From Curtobacterium pusillum (GTDB taxonomy: Bacteria > Actinomycetota > Actinomycetes > Actinomycetales > Microbacteriaceae), in assembly GCF_013359865.1 (NCBI RefSeq), contig NZ_JABMCE010000075.1:1-64000 (forward strand): DNA of 64,000 bases. The letters are read 5' to 3'. Below the pieces are notes generated by a model. That model worked only from the letters and a program-made list of their open reading frames with translations, was not told the origin of the DNA and did not search any database. The position numbers and the translations under genes were made by a program. Positions 51,973 to 62,200 of this stretch are shown in pieces (the stretch's first letter is position 1; each line of letters begins with the position of its first letter).

Positions 51973-52998
51973 TTAGTCGGCGTCCGCCTCGACCGTGCGC
52001 TGCGAGCCCGTCGGGGTCAGGCCCCGCTTCTGCCGCCGGTTCGACACCACCAGCGAGGCGACCGTGGCGACGGCGATCGTCGCCATGATGAAGCCCAGCG
52101 AGAACCAGATCGGGATCTCGGGCGCCCACTCGATGTGCTCGCCACCGTTGACGAACGGCAGCTCGTTGACGTGCATGGCGTGGAAGACGAGCTTCACCCC
52201 GATGAACCCGAGGATGACGGCGAGCCCCTGGCCGAGGTAGATGAGCCGCTCGAGCAGCCCCGCGATGAGGAAGTAGAGCTGCCGCAGACCGAGGAGCGAG
52301 AACGCGTTCGCGGTGAACACGATGAAGGCGTCCTGCGTCAGGCCGAAGATCGCCGGGATCGAGTCGAGCGCGAACAGCACGTCGGTGAGGCCGATCGCGA
52401 CCATGACGAGCAGCATCGGCGTGAACAGCCGCTTGCCGTCGACCCTGGTGGTCAGCCGGTCGCCGTCGTACTCCTTCGAGGTCGGGATCATGCGTCGGAG
52501 GAGCCGGATGAGGCGGGAATCGCCCTCTTCCGCGTCGTGCTCGTTCCCACCCCGTGCCTGGGACCACGCCAGCCAGAACAGCAGCGCACCGAACAGGTAG
52601 AACACCCACGAGAAGTTGTCGATGATCGTGACGCCGAGCGCGATGAACACGCCACGCGCGGCGAGGGCGATCGCGACGCCGACGAGGAGCACCTTCTGCT
52701 GGAACTCCTTCGGCACGGCGAAGCTCGTCATGATGATGAGGAAGACGAAGAGGTTGTCGACCGAGAGCGCCTTCTCGGTGAGCCACCCGGCGAAGTACTC
52801 GCCGCCGGCCTGGTGCCCGCCGAACACCCAGACGCCGACACCGAACGCGACGGCGAGCGCGATGTACACCACGGACCAGAACGCGGACTCGCGGATGTGC
52901 GGGACGTGCGGCGTGCGGACGTGCGAGAAGAAGTCGAACACCAGCAGCGCCAGGATGCCGGCGATGGTGATGAGCCAGACGGAGAGATGGACGTCCAT
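51973..52998 (-). CDS. TerC-family membrane protein (putative Mn2+ exporter)
   Basis: A 341-residue membrane protein with about nine helices. The two acidic TerC motifs are in LSVDNLFVFLIIMT (near 82) and VLFALDSIPAIFGLTQDAFIVFTANAFSLLGLRQLYF (near 215), which supply metal-binding Asp residues. An acidic/basic loop at about 150-180 separates the halves. Family members such as Alx and YceF-type TerC proteins move manganese; that function is supported here by a yybP-ykoY riboswitch in the leader. ATG at 52998 with an AAGGGAA SD. Confidence 0.9.
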   Translation of the reverse strand: MDVHLSVWLITIAGILALLVFDFFSHVRTPHVPHIRESAFWSVVYIALAVAFGVGVWVFGGHQAGGEYFAGWLTEKALSVDNLFVFLIIMTSFAVPKEFQQKVLLVGVAIALAARGVFIALGVTIIDNFSWVFYLFGALLFWLAWSQARGGNEHDAEEGDSRLIRLLRRMIPTSKEYDGDRLTTRVDGKRLFTPMLLVMVAIGLTDVLFALDSIPAIFGLTQDAFIVFTANAFSLLGLRQLYFLIAGLLERLIYLGQGLAVILGFIGVKLVFHAMHVNELPFVNGGEHIEWAPEIPIWFSLGFIMATIAVATVASLVVSNRRQKRGLTPTGSQRTVEADAD

Positions 52999-53005
52999 CG
53001 AGTTC

Positions 53006-53147
53006 CCTTCAGGGGGCGTACCGGGTACGCCGATGCCTGAAGGTCTCTTCCGCCGGTCCACTGCGAGTGCGGGAACCGACCGGCGCCCCGGATCCGGATC
53101 GTCCCGGGCCGTACTGACGAGGTCGCCGAGGAGGAATACTCCCCTTC
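53006..53147 (-). promoter_or_regulatory. yybP-ykoY (Mn2+) riboswitch with SD-masking platform
   Basis: Read on the minus strand, the aptamer begins GAAGGGGAGTATTCC (53147 downwards), contains CGTCAGTACGG, and closes with GAGACCTTC (53039), matching the yybP-ykoY pattern with P1 between GAAGG and CCTTC. The same 3' strand, CCTTCAGG (53036-53043), can instead pair with CCTGAAGG (53006-53013), which contains the SD. A strong inner hairpin GGCGTA/TACGCC supports it. Bound metal would keep P1 and free the SD. A -10 TATGCT (53157-53162, minus strand) precedes it. Confidence 0.82.
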
Positions 53148-53202
53148 GTGTGGACGAGCATACCGGGCACAGCGCACACCCGCCGCGCTCTAAGCTGGGA
53201 GC

Positions 53203-54072
53203 ATGGCGAGTTCCTGGTCACTGTCCTCCCGGCTGCGCGGGCTGTTCCAGCGCAAGACGATCGACGAGACCACGTGGGACGACCTCGAGACGGCGCTCAT
53301 CGGCGCCGACTTCGGGCCCGACATCTCCGAGGAGATCATCGAGGACCTGCACGCCCGCGTCGACCGGTACGGCACGACCGACCCCGCCGACCTGCAGCGC
53401 ATGCTCCGCGAGGTGCTCGAGGAGCGGCTCTCGAAGCTCGACACCACCCTCAAGCTCAGCAACCGGCCGGCCGTCGTGCTCGTCGTCGGGGTGAACGGCG
53501 TCGGCAAGACCACCACGATCGGCAAGTTCGCGAAGTTCCTCAAGACCTACGACCGCACCGTCGTCGTCGGCGCGGCGGACACCTTCCGCGCGGCCGCCGT
53601 CGAGCAGGTCGCGACCTGGGCCGAGCGTGCCGGCGTCGACGTCGTCCGTCCGTCGCAGCCCGGGCAGGACCCGGCGTCGGTGGCGTACCAGACGGTCGAG
53701 AAGGCCATCCGCGAGGGCACCGAGATCGTCGTCATCGACACGGCCGGTCGGCTGCACACCAAGGCCGGGCTCATGGACGAGCTGTCGAAGATCAAGCGCG
53801 TGGTCGAGAAGCAGACCGAGATCGCCGAGGTCCTGCTCGTCCTCGACGCGACGACCGGGCAGAACGGTCTCGCACAGGCGCAGGCGTTCATCGAGGGTGC
53901 CGGGGTCACCGGGCTCGTCATCACCAAGCTCGACGGCTCCGCCAAGGCGGGGTTCGTGCTCAGCGTGCAGGAGAAGACCGGCATCCCGATCAAGCTCATC
54001 GGGCAGGGCGAGGGCATCAACGACCTCACCGGCTTCACGCCGCACGTGTTCGTGCAGAACCTCGTCGGCTGA
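53203..54072 (+). CDS. ftsY: signal recognition particle receptor FtsY
   Basis: A 289-residue SRP GTPase receptor. The N domain covers residues 1-85, then GVNGVGKTTTIGKFAKFL (P-loop), DTFRAAAVEQV, DTAGRLHTKAGLMDEL and TKLDGSAKAGFVLSV. It lacks the long acidic A domain of E. coli FtsY. TAAGCT (53191-53196) ends six bases before the ATG, although GGGAG could also serve as a close SD. Divergent from the TerC gene. Confidence 0.97.
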   Translation: MASSWSLSSRLRGLFQRKTIDETTWDDLETALIGADFGPDISEEIIEDLHARVDRYGTTDPADLQRMLREVLEERLSKLDTTLKLSNRPAVVLVVGVNGVGKTTTIGKFAKFLKTYDRTVVVGAADTFRAAAVEQVATWAERAGVDVVRPSQPGQDPASVAYQTVEKAIREGTEIVVIDTAGRLHTKAGLMDELSKIKRVVEKQTEIAEVLLVLDATTGQNGLAQAQAFIEGAGVTGLVITKLDGSAKAGFVLSVQEKTGIPIKLIGQGEGINDLTGFTPHVFVQNLVG

Positions 54073-54152
54073 ACGGTCTGACAGCGCGCTGAACGCGCGC
54101 TGAGCAATCGGTGTACCGTCCGTGCCGTACTGCTCACCAAGAAGGAGTTGCC

Positions 54153-54311
54153 ATGCCCGCCCTGCTGATCATCGCGATCATCGTCGGTCTCGTCCTGCTC
54201 TTCAGCGGCATCTTCGTCGGTGCCCTGAAGTTCCTGCTCTGGATCGGGATCGTGCTCATCCTGCTCGCCGTCATCGGCTGGCTGCTCAGGAGCATCCGCG
54301 GTCGCGCGTAG
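54153..54311 (+). CDS. small two-helix membrane protein
   Basis: A 52-residue, very hydrophobic protein: two helices (about residues 3-22 and 25-45) then a basic tail LLRSIRGRA. A strong GAAGGAG SD lies six bases before the ATG, supporting translation. No recognised family or function. It stands between ftsY and a palindromic repeat. Confidence 0.7.
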   Translation: MPALLIIAIIVGLVLLFSGIFVGALKFLLWIGIVLILLAVIGWLLRSIRGRA

Positions 54312-54322
54312 ACGCACCACCT

Positions 54323-54370
54323 GACGGACGGGAGGCGCGGTGCCGGCTGGCACCGCGCCTCCCGTCCGTC
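54323..54370. repeat. interspersed palindrome (copy 2)
   Basis: Perfect 22-bp inverted repeat around loop GGCT, 11 bases after the small membrane-protein gene. The shared core and loop make it almost the same as the copy at 6033-6082, 48 kb away. Confidence 0.9.
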
Positions 54371-54386
54371 ATGGGTCCGGTGGAAT

Positions 54387-54479
54387 CGCGAAAGCGACGA
54401 ATCACGGATCGGCCCGCCGTGTGCGCCGCGAAAGCGACAGAAACCGGCGGGACCACCGCGGGATTGTGTCGCTTCCGCG
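54387..54479. repeat. CGCGAAAGCGACA repeats with inverted copy
   Basis: CGCGAAAGCGAC at 54387-54398, CGCGAAAGCGACA at 54427-54439, and the inverted TGTCGCTTCCGCG at 54467-54479 (one mismatch). The last two form a 13-bp stem with a 27-base loop. It fills the gap before the 3' end of lipA. Function unknown. Confidence 0.6.
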
Positions 54480-54508
54480 AGAGCCGGTCCGCCGATCGAC
54501 CGCGGCCG

Positions 54509-55492
54509 TCAGACCGCCTGGCGGCCCGGTGCTGCGTCCAACAGGTGCGACAGGTGCTCCGGGACGGAGTCGCCGCGCGCGACCATCGCGCGGGCCCACA
54601 GCCGGCCCGCACGGTACGACGAGCGGACGAGGGGCCCGGTGAGCACGCCCGCGAAGCCCATCCGCTCCGCGACCTCGCGCAGCTCGACGAACTCCTCCGG
54701 CTTGACCCAGCGCGCGACCGGCAGGTGCCTCGGCGACGGGCGGAGGTACTGCGTCAGCGTGATGATGTCGGTGCCGGCGTCGAACAAGCGCTGCAGGGCG
54801 TCCTCGACCTCGCCGCGCTCCTCGCCCATGCCGAGGATGAGGTTGGACTTGGTCACGAGCCCCGCGTCCCGGCCCTGCGTGAGGACGTCGAGCGAACGTT
54901 CGAAGCGGAACGCCGGACGGATGCGCTTGAAGATCCGCGGGACGGTCTCGACGTTGTGGGCGAAGACCTCGGGGCGGGCCTCGAAAACCTGGCCGAGCTG
55001 GTCGGGCCGGCCGTTGAAGTCCGGCACCAGGATCTCCACGCCGGTGCCGGGGGAGTGCTCGTGGATCGCACGGATGGTCTCGGCGTAGAGCCAGGCTCCG
55101 CCGTCGTCGAGGTCGTCGCGGGCGACACCCGTCACGGTCGCGTACTTGAGACCCATCGACACGACCGAGTCCGCGACTCGGCGGGGCTCGTCGCGGTCGA
55201 GCGGTTCGGGGCGGCCGGTGTCGATCTGGCAGAAGTCGCAGCGGCGGGTGCACTGCGAGCCGCCGATCAGGAACGTGGCCTCGCGGTCCTCCCAGCACTC
55301 GAAGATGTTCGGGCAGCCGGCCTCCTGGCAGACGGTGTGCAGCTGCTTCTCGCGGACCAGGCCGGACAGCTCGCGGAACTCCGGACCCTGGGTGGCGCGG
55401 GTCTTGATCCAGGCGGGCTTCGTCTCGATCGGTGTCTCGGCGTTCCGGGCCTCGACACGGAGCATGCGGCGGCCTTCGGGGGCGAGGGTCAT
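54509..55492 (-). CDS. lipA: lipoyl synthase
   Basis: A 327-residue radical-SAM enzyme that inserts two sulfurs into octanoyl groups on carrier domains. The auxiliary cluster ligands are [12 protein letters not shown] near residue 45, and the radical-SAM triad CTRRCDFCQ is near 75. [18 protein letters not shown] and [18 protein letters not shown] follow. ATG overlaps the lipB stop (ATGA). Needs the octanoyl transferase encoded just upstream, which is frameshifted here. Confidence 0.97.
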   Translation of the reverse strand: MTLAPEGRRMLRVEARNAETPIETKPAWIKTRATQGPEFRELSGLVREKQLHTVCQEAGCPNIFECWEDREATFLIGGSQCTRRCDFCQIDTGRPEPLDRDEPRRVADSVVSMGLKYATVTGVARDDLDDGGAWLYAETIRAIHEHSPGTGVEILVPDFNGRPDQLGQVFEARPEVFAHNVETVPRIFKRIRPAFRFERSLDVLTQGRDAGLVTKSNLILGMGEERGEVEDALQRLFDAGTDIITLTQYLRPSPRHLPVARWVKPEEFVELREVAERMGFAGVLTGPLVRSSYRAGRLWARAMVARGDSVPEHLSHLLDAAPGRQAV

Positions 55493-56174
55493 ACGAGCGT
55501 CTCCTGTCGTGCGGCGGCGTTGCTGATCCGTCTCCCGGTCCGCATCCCGTGCTCGGCGGCCCGGACACGGTCGGCCACGACGTCGGCGACCTCGTCGACG
55601 GTGACGTTCCGTCCGGCGGCGTGGCTGAGTGTGGTGACGCCGGCGTCCGCGATGCCGCACGGGACGATCGCGGCGTAGGCGTCGAGCGCGTTGTCGCAGT
55701 TGATCGCGATGCCGTGGCTCGTGACGCCCTCGGCGACGTGCAGTCCGATCGCGCCGACCTTGGCGTGCGGGGCGCCGTCGGTCCCGGGGACCAGGCACCG
55801 CTCCGCCCTTCGACCCGCTCGGCGCGGACGCCCACCGCGGCAGCGACGTCGAGGATGACCTGCTCGAGGTCGCGCACCCACGCCACGACGTCGAGCGGTT
55901 CGGCGAGTCGGACGATCGGGTAGGCGACGAGCTGACCCGGTCCGTGCCAGGTGATCCGTCCGCCGCGGTCGACCTCGACCACGGGGGAGCCGTCCGTCGG
56001 CAGGTCGGACGGTTCGGTCCGGCGCCCGGCGGTGTACACGGACGGGTGCTCGCAGAGGACGAGCGCGCCGGGGGAGCGGCCCGCGACGACGTCGGCGCGC
56101 AGGTCCTGCTGCAGCGCGAGTCCGTCGGCGTAGTCGAGCAGACCCGGACGTCGGACGATCTCGAGTGCTGGCAT
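55489..56174 (-). pseudogene. lipB: lipoyl(octanoyl) transferase, frameshifted
   Basis: The first part from the ATG at 56174 encodes the LipB N-terminus ([39 protein letters not shown]) up to [10 protein letters not shown]. The rest ([46 protein letters not shown], with the catalytic Lys and Cys) is in another frame, ending at 55489. Inserting one G between 55790 and 55791, making GGTCC into GGGTCC, restores the expected reading. It is either a sequencing error in a G/C run or a genuine recent mutation. TAGCCT (56182-56187, minus strand) ends seven bases before the ATG. Stop overlaps lipA. Confidence 0.85.
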
Positions 56175-56374
56175 GCGCGCCAGGCTACGACAGTTTGTGT
56201 ACTCCGTCCAACAACATGGTCAGAGCGGTGGCAGGTCCGTCCACGACGCAGCCCGGAGTTCGTCCTGGTAGAGCGCGCGTGCCCACGGCAGGTGCCGGCG
56301 ATCGACCGCCAACCGTGTGCACCCTCGTGAACGGTCCGGATCGTCGGTGGCGGGCCTTGTAGAATCGACGGATC
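56175..56374. promoter_or_regulatory. lipB-ffh divergent gap
   Basis: Two hundred bases with the lipB -10 at one end and a -10 TAGAAT (56360-56365) nine bases before the ffh ATG at the other. No other gene or strong structure seen. Confidence 0.6.
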
Positions 56375-57931
56375 ATGGCGCAATTCGGTTCACTCTCCGA
56401 TCGGCTGACCGAGACCTTCCGCAACCTGCGGAGCAAGGGTCGGCTGACTCCGTCCGACGTCGACGGCACCGTCCGCGAGATTCGGCGGGCGCTCCTCGAC
56501 GCCGACGTCGCGCTCGAGGTCGTCAAGGCGTTCACCGCTGCGGTGCGCGAGCGCGCCCTCTCCGACGAGGTCAACCGCGCGCTCAACCCGGCGCAGCAGG
56601 TCGTCCAGATCGTCAACGAGGAGCTCGTCGGCATCCTCGGCGGGCAGCAGCGCCGCCTCGAGTTCGCGAAGCGACCGCCGACGGTCATCATGCTCGCGGG
56701 TCTGCAGGGTGCCGGTAAGACCACCCTCGCGGGCAAGCTCGGCAAGTGGCTCAAGAAGGACGGCCACACGCCGATGCTCGTCGCGGCGGACCTCCAGCGT
56801 CCGAACGCCGTCCAGCAGCTGCAGGTCGTCGGCGAGCAGGCCGGCGTGCACGTCTTCGCGCCCGAGCCGGGCAACGGCGTCGGCGACCCGGTCAAGGTCG
56901 CCAAGAACGCGATCAAGGCCGCGGTCGACCAGCAGTACGACACCGTCATCGTGGACACCGCCGGTCGTCTCGGCGTCGACGCCGAGCTCATGAAGCAGGC
57001 CGCGAACATCCGCAAGGCGGTCGACCCGGACGAGGTCCTGTTCGTCATCGACGCGATGATCGGTCAGGACGCCGTCGCCACCGCACGTGCCTTCCAGGAA
57101 GGCGTCGACTTCACCGGCGTGGTCCTGTCGAAGCTCGACGGTGACGCCCGCGGTGGTGCGGCACTGTCCGTCGCCAGCGTGACCGGCCGCCCGATCATGT
57201 TCGCCTCCACGGGTGAGGGCCTCGACGACTTCGAGCCGTTCCACCCGGACCGCATGGCGAGCCGCATCCTCGACCTCGGCGACATCCTCTCCCTCATCGA
57301 GCAGGCGCAGTCCGCCTTCGACGAGGACGAAGCGCGCAAGGTCGCCGAGAAGATCGCGAGCGACTCGTTCACGCTCAACGACTTCCTCGAGCAGATGCAG
57401 CAGCTCCGCAAGGCCGGCTCGATCAAGGGCATGCTCGGCATGCTCCCGGGCGCCAAGGGCATGCGCGAGGCGCTCGACAACTTCGACGAGCGCGAGATCG
57501 TCCGCACGGAAGCGATCATCCAGTCGATGACCCCGCAGGAGCGTGAGCTCCCGAAGCTCCTCAACGGCTCGCGCCGCCTCCGCATCGCGAAGGGTGCCGG
57601 TTCGACCGTGACCGAGGTCAACGCCCTCGTGAGCCGCTTCGAGCAGGCCGCGAAGATGATGAAGACCGTCGCCCGCGGCGGCGTGCCGCAGATGCCCGGC
57701 ATGGGCCCGATCCCCGGCATGCACGGCGGTAAGAAGCAGCAGCAGGGCGGCGGCAAGAAGAAGTCCAAGGTCGGCAACCCGGCGAAGCGCGCGGCGCTCG
57801 CCGCCGGTGCCGCGGCCGCTCCGCAGCAGGCGCCGAAGGGGTCCGGCCTCGGGCTCGGCGGCGGCGCCAAGGGCGGCAAGGCGCCGACCGAGGAAGAGCT
57901 CGCGAGCCTGCAGAAGTTCCTGGGTCGGTAG
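56375..57931 (+). CDS. ffh: signal recognition particle protein Ffh
   Basis: A 518-residue SRP GTPase. N domain, then [18 protein letters not shown] (P-loop), [27 protein letters not shown] and [15 protein letters not shown]. The Met-rich M domain ([26 protein letters not shown]) binds 4.5S RNA and signal peptides. The C-terminal 70 residues are Gly/Lys/Ala-rich and low complexity, ending [11 protein letters not shown]. Partner FtsY is encoded 2.3 kb upstream. Confidence 0.97.
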   Translation: MAQFGSLSDRLTETFRNLRSKGRLTPSDVDGTVREIRRALLDADVALEVVKAFTAAVRERALSDEVNRALNPAQQVVQIVNEELVGILGGQQRRLEFAKRPPTVIMLAGLQGAGKTTLAGKLGKWLKKDGHTPMLVAADLQRPNAVQQLQVVGEQAGVHVFAPEPGNGVGDPVKVAKNAIKAAVDQQYDTVIVDTAGRLGVDAELMKQAANIRKAVDPDEVLFVIDAMIGQDAVATARAFQEGVDFTGVVLSKLDGDARGGAALSVASVTGRPIMFASTGEGLDDFEPFHPDRMASRILDLGDILSLIEQAQSAFDEDEARKVAEKIASDSFTLNDFLEQMQQLRKAGSIKGMLGMLPGAKGMREALDNFDEREIVRTEAIIQSMTPQERELPKLLNGSRRLRIAKGAGSTVTEVNALVSRFEQAAKMMKTVARGGVPQMPGMGPIPGMHGGKKQQQGGGKKKSKVGNPAKRAALAAGAAAAPQQAPKGSGLGLGGGAKGGKAPTEEELASLQKFLGR

Positions 57932-57954
57932 ACAGACCGACCGATCGTCGGACG

Positions 57955-57986
57955 GGAGGCGCGGTGCCGGCTGGCACCGCGCCTCC
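57955..57986. repeat. interspersed palindrome (copy 3)
   Basis: GGAGGCGCGGTGCC, loop GGCT, GGCACCGCGCCTCC: a 14-bp perfect stem, with the left flank GGACG also conserved. It lies between convergent ffh and the YbdK-like gene. Confidence 0.9.
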
Positions 57987-58004
57987 ATCGTGTGCAGCGT
58001 GCGT

Positions 58005-59135
58005 CTAGAGCGACTCCCGCAGTTCCGTGACCAGGTGGCGGACGACCGCGCGCAGGTCGCCGCCGTTCTCCTGCGCGACCTGCAGCTGCCGCTGGTACGA
58101 CGCGCCGTCGGCGATCATCGTGTCGAGGTGGTGCAGTTCCTCCTGGCAGCCGAGGCGTTCCGCCACGGGATCGAGTCGGTGGACCAGGTCGTGCACCTCG
58201 TCGGTCACGAGCCGTTCGTCGCCGGCGGCGTTCGTGATGATCTCGGCCTCCATCCCGTACCGGGCGGCCCGCCACTTGTTCTCGCGGATGAACCAGGGCT
58301 GCATGGTCGGCAGGGTCTCGCCGGCGTCGAGCCGGTCGGACATCGCGGTGACGAGGCACTGGACGAGTGCGGTGACCGCGCCGACCTCGTGCAGCGTCGA
58401 GATGCCGTCGGAGACGCGGTTCTCGAGCGTGCCCCACCCGGGTGACGGCCGGATGTCCCAGCGGAGGTCCTTGAACCCTTCGATGACGCCGGTGCGGGTG
58501 AGGTCGTCCACGACCTCCTCGAAGTTCGCCCACGCGCCGAGCGCCGGCGGGAGTCCGCCGGTGGGGAGCTGCTGGAACATGAGTGCGCGGTTCGAGGCGT
58601 ACCCGGTGTCGATGCCGGCCCAGAACGGGCTCGACGCGGTGAACGCCTGCAGGTGCGGGACGTAGGCGAGCATCGCACCGAGGATCGGCAGGGCCTTGTC
58701 GCGGTCGTCGATGCCGACGTGGACATGGACGCCCCAGATGAGCATCTGCCGTCCCCACCACCGGGTCCGGTCGATGAGGGTCGTGTAGTGCTCGCTGTCC
58801 GGGGTGATCTCCTGCTGGTCCCACACCGCGAAGGGGTGGGTACCCGCGCACATCACCTGCGCGTCGAGCGTTTCCGCGGCGTCGACGACCTCGCCGATGA
58901 TGCCGGACAGCTCCCTCGTCGCGTCCTCCACGCGCGAGTGCACGCTGCTGACGACCTCCACCGTGTTCGTCAGGAGCTCCTCGGTCACCCGGTCGTGATC
59001 GCCGAGACGCTCCTGCACGGCGGAGATGACAGCGGGCGCACGCGGCGTGAGGTCGCCGGTGTCCCGATCGACCAGCGGGAGCTCCCACTCGACGCCGATG
59101 GTCGACGGTCGGGACTCGGTGAAGCGGATGTCCAT
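58005..59135 (-). CDS. YbdK-type carboxylate-amine ligase (glutamate-cysteine ligase 2 family)
   Basis: A 376-residue ATP-dependent ligase: STIGVEWELPLVD at the N-terminus, ITPDSEHYTTLIDRTRWWGRQMLIWGVHVHVGIDDRDKAL, DLRWDIRPSPGWGTLENRVSD, and NKWRAARYGMEAEIITN. Family members have weak glutamate-cysteine ligase activity and the true substrate is often unknown. Actinobacteria usually make mycothiol rather than glutathione, so a gamma-glutamyl amide product is only a guess. An ATG at 59144 is an alternative start. It diverges from the AroA-like/ligase gene. Confidence 0.85.
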   Translation of the reverse strand: MDIRFTESRPSTIGVEWELPLVDRDTGDLTPRAPAVISAVQERLGDHDRVTEELLTNTVEVVSSVHSRVEDATRELSGIIGEVVDAAETLDAQVMCAGTHPFAVWDQQEITPDSEHYTTLIDRTRWWGRQMLIWGVHVHVGIDDRDKALPILGAMLAYVPHLQAFTASSPFWAGIDTGYASNRALMFQQLPTGGLPPALGAWANFEEVVDDLTRTGVIEGFKDLRWDIRPSPGWGTLENRVSDGISTLHEVGAVTALVQCLVTAMSDRLDAGETLPTMQPWFIRENKWRAARYGMEAEIITNAAGDERLVTDEVHDLVHRLDPVAERLGCQEELHHLDTMIADGASYQRQLQVAQENGGDLRAVVRHLVTELRESL

Positions 59136-59204
59136 GCTGTACATCCTGCCCGCCGCGTTGTCGGACACGCACAAGGAACGGCGCTCCCGGTCGTGCGTAT
59201 CCGA

Positions 59205-59234
59205 TTCACAGTGGATGCACACCGGGCGTACCGT
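59205..59234 (+). promoter_or_regulatory. promoter of the AroA-like/acyl-CoA ligase operon
   Basis: TTCACA (59205-59210), 18-base spacer, TACCGT (59229-59234). Start point about 20 bases before the ATG, with GAAGAGG as SD. Confidence 0.6.
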
Positions 59235-59262
59235 AGAGACGCCCAACACGGAAGAGGTACGC

Positions 59263-62200
59263 ATGCAGCTGGTCGTGCGCGGCACGTCCGCACCGCTCGT
59301 CGGAGAACTCGACATCCCGGTCTCGAAGTACCACGCGCACCGCGCGCTGGTGCTCGCGTCGCTGGCGAAGGGGACGAGCATCGTCTCCGGCATCAGCGCG
59401 ACCAGGCAGGTCGAATGGACCGTTGGCACCCTCCGTGCCCTCGGTGTCGACGTCAAGCGGCGCGGGAACGAATACCACGTCACCGGTCTCGGTGGGCGGT
59501 ACGAGGCGACCGACGTGGTGGACCACGGTTCCCGCGGAGCGGACGGCATCCTCAACATGGGGTCGTCCGGCACGACGCTGTACTTCATGACGGGTCTGGC
59601 GTCCCTGGCGGACAAGCCGATGACCCTGTCGGGCATGAAGTACTTCCAGCGTCGCCCGATCAAGGCGCTGCTCACCTCGCTGACGCAGATGGGCATCGAG
59701 CTCGAGGCGACGAACGACTGCCCGCCCGTGACGGTGCAGCCGAAGCGACCGCGCGGCGGCGACGTCCAGATCGCCGGCACCCTGTCGCAGTGGATCTCGG
59801 GGCTGCTCCTCGTGGCGCCGTTCGCCGAGCAGGAGACCCGCATCCACATCACCGGGGGTCGGCTCAACGAGCAGCCGTACGTCGAGCTGACGGTCCGCAT
59901 GATGCGGCAGTTCGGACTCACGGTCGAGGTGTCCGACGACTGGCTCGAGTACCGGATACCGGCGAACCAGCAGGCCACTCCGCACGACTACGTCATCCCG
60001 CCGGACATCGGCTCGGCCGCGTTCGGCATCGCCGCGGCGGGCATCCGCGAGTCGAACGTGCTGCTGCGGGGCATGACGGCCTTCACCACCGCGGAGACCG
60101 ACCACCCGGAGAGCGAGTTCCTCGATCTCGCCACGGCGATGGGCGTCCCGATGCGGATCGACGAGGAGACCGGCTTCGTGCGCATCGAGCACGACGGCTC
60201 CCCGCTCAAGCCCCTCGACATCGACTGCCAGCCGATCCCGGACCTGCTGCCGATCCTGTCCACGATGGCGACCTTCGCCGAGGGCACGACCCGGCTCTGG
60301 AACGTGGCGCACATCCGGTTGAAGGAGTCCGACCGCGTGGCGGCGATGCTGCAGCTCAACCGGATGGGCGGCCGGGCCGAGCAGGGCGCCGACGAGCTCC
60401 GCGTGACGGGTGTCGCACCCGGTGAGCTGCACGGCTCCCCGATGTCGTCGTTCAACGACCACCGCGTGCTCATGTCGCTCGCGGTCGCCGCGTCCAAGGC
60501 CGAGGGCGTGTCCTCGCTCACCTACCCGCGCGCCTACCGGATCTCGTACCCGACGTTCCTCGAGGCGATGAACTCCGTCGGACTGGACATGGAGGTCGGC
60601 GACGCCCTCGCCGCCCAGGTCGCTCGTGACGACCGGATCGACGCGGCGGAGGCCGCAGCGGAGAGCACGGACCTCGGCGAGGAGCAGGCCACGACGACGG
60701 GTGCGCTGCCCGAGCTCGCCGGTGTCGACGCCGACCCGCTCGTCCTCAGCGAGAAGGTCCGCACGCTGTCGGAGACGGACCCGGACGGCCTCGCCGTGAT
60801 CGAGGTCGGCGGCCCGGAATCCGTGGAGACCACGTGGAAGGAACTGCAGGACGAGGCCGACGAGGTCTCGGCGCTGCTCCTCGAGCTCGGTGTCCGCAGG
60901 GGCGAGTCCGTCGCGATGCAGCTGCCGAACTGGCGCGAGTTCGTGTCGATCACGCTCGGCGCCGTCCAGATCGGCGCCGTCGCGACCCCGATCATGCCGG
61001 TGTTCGGGCCCCGTGAGACGACGATGACCCTCGCCCGGTCCCGCGCCCGCGTCGTGTTCCTGCCGAACGTCTTCCGGAAGCGTCGCCCGGCGCTCGAGCT
61101 CCTCGACGTCATCGACGAGGCGAAGGCGCAGAAGCGCCGGCTGTCGGTCGAGCACGTCGTCGTGCTCCGCGCCGAGGCCCGCGGCCAGGTCGACAGCCCG
61201 ACGAACCAGCCGCCGCTGCCCGCGGACGCCGCCGATCGCTTCGCCGCGAGCGAGTGGAACTGGCGCTACTTCGACACGGCGCTCGACTCCGTGCAGGTGG
61301 ACGTCGACCAGATCCGTTCCCACGCTCCCGGCCCGGACGACGTCTGCCAGCTCCTCTTCACCTCCGGAACCACCGGTGAGCCGAAGGGCGTGCAGCACCC
61401 GCACCGGACCCTCGGCCTCGCGACCGCGATGCACGTGGCGCAGTCCGGCCTGAGGAGCGAGGACCGGATCTACATCCCGTCGCCGCTCGCCCACCAGACC
61501 GGGTTCCTGTACGGCATGCTCCTGGCGTTCCGCCTCGGTGCACCGCAGGTCATCCAGCCCGTGTGGGACGGCACCGTGGCCCTCGAGCAGGCGTTCGGCG
61601 CCGCGAAGGCGACGTTCGTGCAGTGCGCGACGCCGTTCCTCACCGACCTGGTCGACCTGGTCGAGGCCGGCGCCCCGGCACCGGAGAGCCTGCGCATCTT
61701 CGTCCCGACCGGCGCCGCGGTGCCGCGTGCCCTCGCGCAGCGGGCGAGCACGGTGCTCGGCAGCGCGATCCTCGGGGCGTTCGGTACGAGCGAGACCTGC
61801 CTCGGCGCGCTGTCCAGCCCGAGCGACGACCCGGCGGACGCCTACGGGCACGACGGCCGCGCGCTGCCGGGCATCACGATCCGCATCGTCGACGACGAGG
61901 GCCACGAACTCCCGGCGGACACCGAGGGCAACTTCGAGCTGTTCTCGCCGACGATGTTCGACGGCTACCTCGACCGCCCGGACCTCACCGACGACGTCTT
62001 CACCGAGGACGGCTGGTACCGCACGGGCGACCTCGCGAAGGTGTCCGACAAGGGATTCCTCTCGATCACCGGGCGCGTCAAGGACGTCATCAACCGCGGC
62101 GGCGAGAAGATCCCCGTCGTCGAGATCGAGAACCTGCTCTACCAGCACCCGCTCGTCACCGACGTGGCGATCGTCGCGATGCCGGATGCCCGGCTCGGCG

